A stretch of DNA of 11,644 nucleotides from an uncultured Caulobacterales bacterium (GTDB taxonomy: Bacteria > Pseudomonadota > Alphaproteobacteria > Caulobacterales > Maricaulaceae). The stretch is from the NCBI GenBank assembly GCA_937981945.1, contig CALJNJ010000142.1, forward strand, positions 1 through 11,644, written 5' to 3'. Positions 6,082-11,644 of the stretch are shown piece after piece. The notes beneath the pieces are model-generated. The model ran no database searches. It was given only the letters and a program-made list of their open reading frames with translations, and was not told the origin of the DNA. How positions within the stretch are numbered: position 1 is the stretch's first letter; each line of letters begins with the position of its first letter. The position numbers and the translations under genes were made by a program.

Positions 6082-6756
6082 TTATTTTCGGTAAGCTTTT
6101 TTGATAAAGATCGGATTGACCAATAATTGGTCATCCATCAAACGAAAGGCTGGGGGGAGATCCTTGGCCTTTCCTTTTTTATAAGTCTCCATGATTTGAA
6201 TTTTGTAGGCGATTTCCAAGCCTTGTGTAACGCGGCCGAAAACAGCAAAACCTTCACCGTCAGGATTGCGCGTTCCGCCAAAATCCAAAACATCATTTTC
6301 GTCCAAATTGATAAAGAAGAATGCGGCTGAGGCGGAGCCCAATCCTTCTCGCGCAAGCGCAACGGATCCTGTTGTGTTTTTAAACCCCGTAACTTTTGTG
6401 GATTCGTGCTCAATTGTTGGCGTATATTGATTGAGATCGAGCCGTCCGCCCTGAACCAAAGACAGTCCTGATTTCTTGTCATCATTTTTTGGCGTGATGA
6501 CCCGGTAAAACCCTTGGCCGTCAAATAAATCATTGTCGACATAATACAAAAAATCATTGGCGGAAATCGGCGCACGATCCGGATAAAGCTCCATATGAAT
6601 TTCGCCCAAATCCGTTTCGAGCACGACCCCGACGGCTTTTCCTGCATTGGCAAATTCTGCGCCGGCGCTTGGTAGGTTCTCAGGCAATGTCGGGGCTTTG
6701 TCGCTGCACGCCGTAAGGGCGCATATAACAGCAATAGTACTGAGCAGGCGTTTCAC
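6082..6756 (-). CDS. cyclophilin-type peptidyl-prolyl isomerase, predicted lipoprotein
   Basis: This predicted 224-aa protein has a lipoprotein signal peptide ending in LTAC (Cys17) and a cyclophilin domain from about residue 42 to 190 (VVLETDLGEIHMELYPDRAPISANDF at its start, described in part). It would act on proline bonds of exported proteins. The catalytic arginine equivalent is kept (Arg85 in GFYRVI), as is Gln102 in LVQGG. The usual SQFFI motif reads AFFFI here, so the active-site Gln is replaced by Phe146, and the usual His before VFG is Phe170. Activity or specificity may therefore differ from standard cyclophilins. The start is GTG, supported by a GTGA overlap with the stop codon of the small upstream gene and by the signal peptide beginning there. 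The TAA abuts the zapA stop codon. Confidence 0.9.
   Translation of the reverse strand: MKRLLSTIAVICALTACSDKAPTLPENLPSAGAEFANAGKAVGVVLETDLGEIHMELYPDRAPISANDFLYYVDNDLFDGQGFYRVITPKNDDKKSGLSLVQGGRLDLNQYTPTIEHESTKVTGFKNTTGSVALAREGLGSASAAFFFINLDENDVLDFGGTRNPDGEGFAVFGRVTQGLEIAYKIQIMETYKKGKAKDLPPAFRLMDDQLLVNPIFIKKAYRK
6117..6133. repeat. perfect 17-bp palindrome near the zapA/cyclophilin junction
   Basis: TGACCAATAATTGGTCA has 8-bp arms around a single central A; as RNA it gives a 7-bp stem with a 3-nt UAA loop. It begins 36 nt past the zapA stop and lies inside the last codons of the cyclophilin gene. No T-tract follows on the zapA strand, so a canonical intrinsic terminator is not supported. It may help define the 3' end of the zapA transcript. 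Confidence 0.45.
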
Positions 6757-6908
6757 GACCGGTCTTGTATCCGCAAAAGCGATTCTGTCAAAAATGTTGC
6801 AACTGCGCCGACCCCAACGCTGAGCAAGGGTACTTTGATCGTGAAAAAGGTCAAAACCAGAATAATGCTGCCGACAATGATCGACAGTGGACGAATGCTG
6901 AAGTTCAT
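6753..6908 (-). CDS. 51-aa predicted membrane protein, unrecognised
   Basis: A small reading frame fills the space between the HNH gene and the cyclophilin gene. It starts at the ATG at 6908 (MNFSIRPLSI) and ends with TGA at 6753. CGGGA lies about 8 nt before the start. Residues 8-24 are strongly hydrophobic; a second hydrophobic stretch follows a Lys-Val-Pro turn (about 28-40), and the tail is polar and charged (SLLRIQDRS). It could span the membrane once or form a hairpin. The stop codon shares four bases (GTGA) with the GTG start of the cyclophilin gene, and the HNH stop is 15 nt upstream. These spacings are typical of a coupled operon and are the main evidence that it is translated. No family is recognised and no function is proposed. 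Confidence 0.7.
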   Translation of the reverse strand: MNFSIRPLSIIVGSIILVLTFFTIKVPLLSVGVGAVATFLTESLLRIQDRS

Positions 6909-6923
6909 AGACGAATCCCGTAA

Positions 6924-7514
6924 TTAAGAGGACTTAAGTTCTACGTCCCAATATAGATAGTCAAGCCAGCTGTCATGCAAATGATTTGGCGGGAATTTAC
7001 GTCCCTGGGCCTGTAATTGATGCATACTCGGCTTAAACGGCTTGTGAGACATGCTCATTCCGGCTTCGCGGGGCTTTCGCCCGCCTTTTTTCAAATTACA
7101 TTTGGAGCAAGCAGCTGCAATATTCGTCCAACTGGTCTTTCCGCCCAATCGGCGCGGCACGACATGGTCAAAGGTCAGTTCGTCAGGGCTGTTGCAATAA
7201 ACGCACTTAAAGCCGTCCCGCAGAAACAAATTAAACCGGGTAAAGGCCGGAGATCTGTTTTGGGTCACATAGTCTTTTAGGGCGACGACACTGGGCAGGG
7301 GCATTTCAAAATTGGCCGAGCGTACAACCCGGTCATAATTGTCGATAACCTGAACACGGTCCAAGAACACAGCCTTAACCGTGTCCTGCCACGACCACAG
7401 TGACAGCGGGAAATATGACAATGGCTGATAATCTGCGTTTAAGATAAGGCAGGGACAGGCACCAAGAGGTAAGCTTCGATCCGCATTGTCGGGAACATTT
7501 AACATCATGCTCAT
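6924..7514 (-). CDS. HNH endonuclease-domain protein
   Basis: A 196-aa protein with an HNH-type nuclease domain in its second half. Cys104-Val-Tyr-Cys107 and Cys136-Ser-Lys-Cys139 form the zinc ribbon. His117 in FDHVVPRRLGG is the likely general base and Asn131 the central Asn; the last position is Asn140 rather than His. The N-terminal half (about 18-85, with the segment NADYQPLSYFPLSLWSWQD) is typical of a chromosomal HNH family widespread in alphaproteobacteria and cyanobacteria whose cellular role is not established. There is no signal peptide. The ATG at 7514 is preceded by GGAGGG 5 nt upstream, a strong ribosome binding site; further ATGs follow at 7508 and 7505. It heads an operon with the 51-aa membrane protein and the cyclophilin gene. 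Nothing nearby suggests a restriction-modification or mobile context. Confidence 0.9.
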   Translation of the reverse strand: MSMMLNVPDNADRSLPLGACPCLILNADYQPLSYFPLSLWSWQDTVKAVFLDRVQVIDNYDRVVRSANFEMPLPSVVALKDYVTQNRSPAFTRFNLFLRDGFKCVYCNSPDELTFDHVVPRRLGGKTSWTNIAAACSKCNLKKGGRKPREAGMSMSHKPFKPSMHQLQAQGRKFPPNHLHDSWLDYLYWDVELKSS

Positions 7515-7621
7515 GTCAGCCCTCCGTTATGTGTTGTCAAAAATTGCGTGATATAGTGTTGCTTAATTTGCCTGAACCCGGGTCTCCTTTTCTGATTCCG
7601 TCATAGCTAACCGGAATGACA

Positions 7622-7636
7622 GCCTTGTGACAAGGC
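7622..7636. repeat. perfect 15-bp palindrome in the HNH/propeller intergenic region
   Basis: GCCTTGTGACAAGGC has 7-bp arms around a central G. It lies between the divergent HNH and propeller genes, 25 bp from the CtrA box. GTGACA within it could also serve as a -35 element with TACACT (7651-7656) 18 nt downstream, giving a weak promoter for the propeller gene. The core CTTGTGACAAG recurs with one change before DUF4164. Confidence 0.45.
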
Positions 7637-7660
7637 CGGAAAACTTTCGTTACACTATGG

Positions 7661-7676
7661 TTAACGCAGAGTTAAC
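7661..7676. promoter_or_regulatory. CtrA-binding box (perfect TTAA-N7-TTAAC)
   Basis: TTAACGCAGAGTTAAC matches the consensus of the alphaproteobacterial cell-cycle regulator CtrA exactly. Because its ends are GTTAAC repeats, it matches on both strands. It ends 22 nt before the ATG of the secreted propeller gene. If transcription starts just downstream of TACACT (7651-7656), the box would cover the start site, the arrangement expected for repression; an activating arrangement has no good -10 before the ATG. A GATTC site, the CcrM methylation sequence GANTC, lies at 7594-7598 in the same region. Confidence 0.65.
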
Positions 7677-7698
7677 GGTTTTTGTTGCATCATAATTT

Positions 7699-8937
7699 AT
7701 GAAGAAATTTTGGGTGATTCAGGCGGTTTTGCTGCTTTTTGCTGCCGTTGAGGCGAGCGCTGACCCTGTCGCAATTGCAGGCGCTGATCAAAAAGCCCTG
7801 CAAATACGCCAGCCCGGCCCGGCTGAGCGCCCGGTGGTCACGCCCGGTTTGCAGCCGGAGATTTTCACAAAGGGAATAGGAAATATCGCCGATATTGCCA
7901 TTGGCGAAACAGGCATTCTGTTAGTGCTGGACAGCAAAGCGGGACGATTGCTTGAAATAACGGATCGGGAACTTCGCGGCAAAGCCGATATGACCCGAAC
8001 GCTGGCGGACGGATTTACCGGTGCCGTGCAAATCGTCAAAACCGACACGCAAATTTTTGTGGTCGACTCATCTGCGATTTGGTCCGTCGATCCGGCTGCG
8101 CGCACCAAATCGGAATTTGTATCTCTGCGAAACACAGGGGCCCTTCCGGCGCCCCGCCCAGTAGCATTGGATCAGGAAACCGGTAATTTATGGCTTGGGC
8201 TTAATTTCAAAGACGGCACGTCGAAGATTGTAACTGTGAATTCACAGACAGGCCGCGCCGAAGGGTTTGCGGGCGGAAATATGACGGTCAACGCACTTTC
8301 CAAAGTGTCGGGCAGCCCTCTTTGGGCCGCTGTAGAGAACGGCGTTTTACCGGTGATGAGCGGTCAATATTTAGCCGACCGATTATATCCGACGGAGTAC
8401 CGGGCAGACCGCCTCTACCAACCGGTGGATTTTGAGGGTAGAGGGATCTCGTCGCTCAATGGGCAGTTCCTGATCATTCAAGGACAAAACTATCAGGCCG
8501 ATCGGGGGCAACCGTCCGGACGTAATGTGATTGCCGTCGGCGCCAGTTTTGGCATGCCCGGCGGTGACGCCAAACAAGTGGCGGGCGGGTTTATCTCCAA
8601 TTACGGGCGGGCCGCTTGGGGACAGCCGGCGGCCATTGCTGCTGACAGCCGCGGCATGTTTTTGGCGGATGGACCCAATGGCGTTATTTGGCGAATTTCA
8701 CAGCTCGTACCGAAGATTACAATTGCCGAGCGTCCGGCCGATAAACCGGTAAAATTTTACGAAGACGACGAGATTAAGAAACCAAAGGCGGAATGGGGAA
8801 GCTCAATCGAAAAAGGCTCGGCTATACTTAAAGGCTCTGCTTTGGGCGAAACATGGGAGTCGGACAGTTTGATGCAAAGCGAAACTTTGATGGAAAAATT
8901 GCGCCGTGAAGACGACCCCAAAAAACCTAGTGAATGA
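7699..8937 (+). CDS. secreted beta-propeller-like protein of unknown function
   Basis: A 412-aa protein with a clear signal peptide (KKFWVIQAVLLLFAAVEASA) and a likely cleavage after Ala21, so it is exported to the periplasm or beyond. The central part (about 55-335) consists of repeating hydrophobic beta-strand units such as IADIAIGETGILLVLDSKAG, IWSVDP, LWLGLNF and AAIAADSRGMFLADGPNGVIWRI. These suggest an NHL- or sugar-dehydrogenase-like beta propeller, although no catalytic residues can be assigned. The C-terminal tail (about 345-412) is polar and charged, rich in Lys, Glu, Asp and Ser, and probably disordered. No Shine-Dalgarno precedes the ATG; the start is chosen from the signal peptide. 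A perfect CtrA box lies 22 nt upstream, suggesting cell-cycle control. The last 11 nt overlap the convergent ppx gene. No specific family was recognised. Confidence 0.85.
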   Translation: MKKFWVIQAVLLLFAAVEASADPVAIAGADQKALQIRQPGPAERPVVTPGLQPEIFTKGIGNIADIAIGETGILLVLDSKAGRLLEITDRELRGKADMTRTLADGFTGAVQIVKTDTQIFVVDSSAIWSVDPAARTKSEFVSLRNTGALPAPRPVALDQETGNLWLGLNFKDGTSKIVTVNSQTGRAEGFAGGNMTVNALSKVSGSPLWAAVENGVLPVMSGQYLADRLYPTEYRADRLYQPVDFEGRGISSLNGQFLIIQGQNYQADRGQPSGRNVIAVGASFGMPGGDAKQVAGGFISNYGRAAWGQPAAIAADSRGMFLADGPNGVIWRISQLVPKITIAERPADKPVKFYEDDEIKKPKAEWGSSIEKGSAILKGSALGETWESDSLMQSETLMEKLRREDDPKKPSE

Positions 8938-10435
8938 CCCTGACGTCGTGATCTATCAAATCGCCAAGCTTTTCTAATCTGTGGGCGACGCGCTCTGTTA
9001 AGATATTTGTACGGCGCGGTTTGGCTGAAATTACTAGTTCTCCATTTTCGGCTCTGACAGCCAAGTCCCGCAGGAGATCGGGAGAGCGGCCGGACGCGAC
9101 CACGGCCAAGCGAATGGCTGAGCCGAATATTTGAGCGGCTCTTCGTTCCCGCAGGGTCAAAAGCAAATCAATAGCTTCTTGATTAGGCGTTTGCAGACGG
9201 CCCGTATAAGAGTGAAATAATATCAGCGCCAGATAAGCGCGTTCTTTATGGGTCAGTCCGGCTAAAGGCGCATAAAGCACATCTTCGAAGACCAAATCAG
9301 CGCGGTAATCCGGATGTAAGCCTTTGCCGATCCCCACTAAATGGCAAGCGGCTTGGCGAAGTCTTTGCTCATTTGAAGGATCAAAAACGGCCGGCAAAAT
9401 TGCTTCAAGAGGTTTAAGAAAATCCATCAGCGGTTCGGCGAAATAAAGACCTTGCAGATTGCCCCGTGCCAAATCCCGGCAACCGTCCAAAAGCCCGTCC
9501 CGTTTACGCAATTCATCGGGCATGGCGTCATAGACTAAACCTTCCCGAAGACCTGACGTTGAAAACACTATTTTCGACGGCTTTAACCGTTCGATCAAAA
9601 CATCCAGTAACAGCCCGCTATAAGGCAGAGTTTCTGCTCGCCTTTGATTAATGCCCGGCCAGTTGAGCAGGTCTTGTCGCCCGGGGCCTAATGCCCACCG
9701 TGCCAAGTCCTGCGCGGTCCCCGGCATTAATTCATAGGCTTGCAGCGTTTTCATGGGATAAAGATGGCGTTTTTGATGGATGCCCGCCAAATTCCGCCAT
9801 GCCCCGCCGATGAGGTAAAGCGGTTGCCTGTGTTCCGCGTCAAACACATCAAGCTCAAGAGCCTCAATGATTTTCTGTCTTAAATCGAGCGCATCAAAAT
9901 CGGCAGATTTTCCAAGCTCACCGCCGACCACGCGAAAAGGCCCGATCGGATAAGATTTTCCGTCGCCCGGTTGTCCTTGATCAAGTTTAATCAATTCCAA
10001 GCTCGCGCCGCCCAAATCAGCGGCGATACCATGGGCGCGGGGCTCGGCCGCGATCAAGCCTTTGGCCGTCAATTCAGCTTCCCGCTCACCGCTGACGGGG
10101 CGGATATCCAAATCGGTTTCCTCTGCGACTGTTTCGATAAATTTAGGCGCGTCTTCGGCCATACGCAAAGCGGCGGTTGCGCCGATCAAAACCCGGTCTA
10201 ATTTTTGGGCGTCGGCGATTGTTTTGAACCGGGTAAGAGCGGCCAAGGCCTCTTGCTTACCCCGTTTACTGAGACGTCCCGTTGTGCTGAGATCACGCCC
10301 CAGGCCTGCCAGTACTTTTTCATTGTAAATGGGCGTAAAGGCAGCGCCGAACAATTCGTAGATAACAAACCGAACAGAGTTGGAGCCGATATCCAAAACA
10401 CCAACGCGTTGATATTTGGGCTTAAGTGTCGACAT
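8927..10435 (-). CDS. ppx: Ppx/GppA family exopolyphosphatase
   Basis: The enzyme would release phosphate from polyphosphate ends, or act on pppGpp, in the cytoplasm. At 502 aa it is in the range of long Ppx/GppA proteins. Its actin-like fold signatures are the phosphate loop DIGSNS at 15-20, the SGEREAEL segment at 115-122 carrying the conserved Glu, and DLGGAS at 140-145 (many relatives have DxGGGS). GGAWRNLAG follows near 215, and a helical C-terminal part (about 320-500) resembles the HD-like region of longer members. The family cannot be split into Ppx and GppA from sequence alone; adjacency to ppk favours exopolyphosphatase. The start overlaps the ppk 3' end by 14 nt and has no good ribosome binding site, so translation is probably coupled to ppk. 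It ends in TAG, overlapping the convergent propeller gene by 11 nt. Confidence 0.92.
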   Translation of the reverse strand: MSTLKPKYQRVGVLDIGSNSVRFVIYELFGAAFTPIYNEKVLAGLGRDLSTTGRLSKRGKQEALAALTRFKTIADAQKLDRVLIGATAALRMAEDAPKFIETVAEETDLDIRPVSGEREAELTAKGLIAAEPRAHGIAADLGGASLELIKLDQGQPGDGKSYPIGPFRVVGGELGKSADFDALDLRQKIIEALELDVFDAEHRQPLYLIGGAWRNLAGIHQKRHLYPMKTLQAYELMPGTAQDLARWALGPGRQDLLNWPGINQRRAETLPYSGLLLDVLIERLKPSKIVFSTSGLREGLVYDAMPDELRKRDGLLDGCRDLARGNLQGLYFAEPLMDFLKPLEAILPAVFDPSNEQRLRQAACHLVGIGKGLHPDYRADLVFEDVLYAPLAGLTHKERAYLALILFHSYTGRLQTPNQEAIDLLLTLRERRAAQIFGSAIRLAVVASGRSPDLLRDLAVRAENGELVISAKPRRTNILTERVAHRLEKLGDLIDHDVRVIH

Positions 10436-11644
10436 TTTTCACAATTTTCTTTTTCCGAACCCGAATGTCCAATTCTGTCGGTGCGTTATATTTCAACGCT
10501 TTTCCGCGGCCCGAAAGCGACGGGTTATTCATGAAGTATTGGTGGGCTGAAAATGGCTTTTCGCCGTCATCTGCGTGGACCCGAATATATTTACCGCTCG
10601 GTTGCAACTCCCATGAATTCATATTGTCATTTAAATTGGCGACCATGATTTGATGCATGACTTGCCTGTGGACGGTCGGACTTTCAATTGGGACTAATGT
10701 CTCGATTCGCCGATTTAAATTGCGCGGCATCCAATCGGCAGATGACATAAAAACCAGAGCGTTTTTATTAGGAAGTGTCGCGCCGTTTCCAAAGCAAGCA
10801 ATTCGCGAATGTTCCAAAAAGCGGCCGACAATAGATTTGACCCTAATGTTCTCTGACAGGCCCGGGATCCCCGGTTTTAAACAGCAAATACCTCGGACTA
10901 CCAGATCAATTTGAACACCTGCTTTGGAGGCTTGGTATAATTTGTCGATGATTTTCGTATCGACTAATGCATTCATTTTTGCCCAGACCGCGCCCGGTTT
11001 TCCGGCCTTCACATTTTTGATTTCATTGTCGATTAAGTCTTCTAGTTTGCGGCGAAGACCTGTTGGCGCGACGGTGAGCTTTTCCAAATCTTTCGGTCGT
11101 GAATAAGATGTAACGTAGTTGAACAATTTTCCGACATCCCGTCCGAGGGCAGGGTCGGCCGTAAACAAGGCCAAATCCGTGTAAATTTTGGCGTTTTGGG
11201 CGTGGTAATTGCCGGTTCCCAAATGGGCGTAAGTCCGAAGGCCCTTGCCTTCGCGGCGCACAACCAAAGACACTTTGGCATGGGTTTTAAAATCGACAAA
11301 TCCGTAAACAACATGAGCGCCGGAACGTTCCAAATCCCGCGCCCATCGCAGATTGGACTCTTCGTCAAAACGAGCTTTTAGTTCAACCAATGCCGTGACG
11401 GTTTTGCCCCGATCGGCGGCCTCGATCAGGGCTTTCACAATCGGGCTGTCATCGGATGTCCGATATAAAGTTTGTTTAATGGCGACAACATCCGGATCCA
11501 GAGCGGCCTGTTCCAAAAACTGGATAACCACATTGAACTCTTCATAGGGGTGATGGACCAGAATATCTTTGGCCGCAATCGCGGCAAAGCAATCACCGTC
11601 ATAGTCTCGAATACGTTCAGGGAAGCGGGCTTGAAACGGTTCAT
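10422..11644 (-). CDS. ppk: polyphosphate kinase 1, C-terminal part
   Basis: Ppk1 reversibly polymerises the terminal phosphate of ATP into polyphosphate. The window holds the last 406 residues; the frame is open at the right-hand edge (first complete codon ends at 11642), and the GTG at 11531 is an internal valine. The fragment begins [11 protein letters not shown] and continues with the well-conserved [11 protein letters not shown]. The phosphorylated catalytic histidine of the family lies in FKTHAKVSL (fragment residue 121), and the second conserved histidine in [10 protein letters not shown] (residue 140). Arginines of the phospholipase D-like fold follow in the segment [15 protein letters not shown]. 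The C-terminus is complete. It overlaps the downstream ppx start by 14 nt, indicating a ppk-ppx operon. Confidence 0.96.
   Translation of the reverse strand, partial: EPFQARFPERIRDYDGDCFAAIAAKDILVHHPYEEFNVVIQFLEQAALDPDVVAIKQTLYRTSDDSPIVKALIEAADRGKTVTALVELKARFDEESNLRWARDLERSGAHVVYGFVDFKTHAKVSLVVRREGKGLRTYAHLGTGNYHAQNAKIYTDLALFTADPALGRDVGKLFNYVTSYSRPKDLEKLTVAPTGLRRKLEDLIDNEIKNVKAGKPGAVWAKMNALVDTKIIDKLYQASKAGVQIDLVVRGICCLKPGIPGLSENIRVKSIVGRFLEHSRIACFGNGATLPNKNALVFMSSADWMPRNLNRRIETLVPIESPTVHRQVMHQIMVANLNDNMNSWELQPSGKYIRVHADDGEKPFSAHQYFMNNPSLSGRGKALKYNAPTELDIRVRKKKIVKNVDT

Noticed and set aside
6082..6300. 6S RNA gene expected after zapA in some bacteria
   Set aside because: The cyclophilin coding sequence starts immediately after the zapA stop on the other strand and is intact, so there is no space for the RNA gene.
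7657..7695. 12-codon upstream reading frame ending 3 nt before the propeller gene start
   Set aside because: It has no ribosome binding site and its codons largely coincide with the CtrA box; there is no evidence of translation.
11435..11644. 69-codon minus-strand frame at the right edge
   Set aside because: It is in a different frame from ppk, whose conserved sequence runs through the same bases to the window edge.

Overview
The window is chromosomal DNA from an alphaproteobacterium of moderate GC content. The evidence is the DUF4164-zapA pair, a perfect CtrA-type box (TTAA-N7-TTAAC), the gap-pgk-class I aldolase cluster, and an HNH protein of a type common in that class. A stalked or marine Caulobacterales/Maricaulales relative would fit, but the sequence does not prove it. 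Genes are very tightly packed, with abutting or overlapping ends and only two intergenic regions near 200 bp. No transposase, integrase, phage, CRISPR, tRNA or rRNA was seen. Most of the window is ordinary housekeeping DNA.

Layout. Positions 1-579 (+) hold the C-terminal end of a TonB-dependent outer-membrane receptor. From 5221 down to 580 (-) runs gap (GAPDH), pgk, a class I fructose-bisphosphate aldolase, a 2-oxoglutarate/Fe(II) dioxygenase and, after a 59-bp gap, an FKBP-type prolyl isomerase lipoprotein. A divergent region of about 200 bp separates gap from DUF4164-zapA (+, 5423-6081), a cell-division pair joined by a 1-nt stop/start overlap. From 7514 down to 6082 (-) is an apparent three-gene operon: an HNH protein, a 51-aa membrane protein and a cyclophilin-type lipoprotein, the last joined by a GTGA overlap. 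A second divergent region carries the CtrA box and leads into a secreted beta-propeller-like protein (+, 7699-8937). From 11644 down to 8927 (-) are the 3' part of ppk (polyphosphate kinase) and a ppx/gppA phosphatase, overlapping by 14 nt.

How the genes work together. gap, pgk and the aldolase catalyse consecutive reversible steps of the lower Embden-Meyerhof/gluconeogenic route. The dioxygenase placed directly after the aldolase is the unusual member. ppk and ppx make and break polyphosphate. The two prolyl isomerase lipoproteins (one FKBP, one cyclophilin) both end stop-to-stop against a convergent gene.

Points most worth a second look: the CtrA box before the propeller gene; the 51-aa membrane protein; a GAPDH whose cofactor-site residues depart from the NAD-specific pattern; a dioxygenase in a glycolytic operon; and two junctions in that operon (gap/pgk, aldolase/dioxygenase) where neighbours share one reading frame, are divided by a single TAA, and restart at TTG. 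No clearly new multi-gene system was identified.
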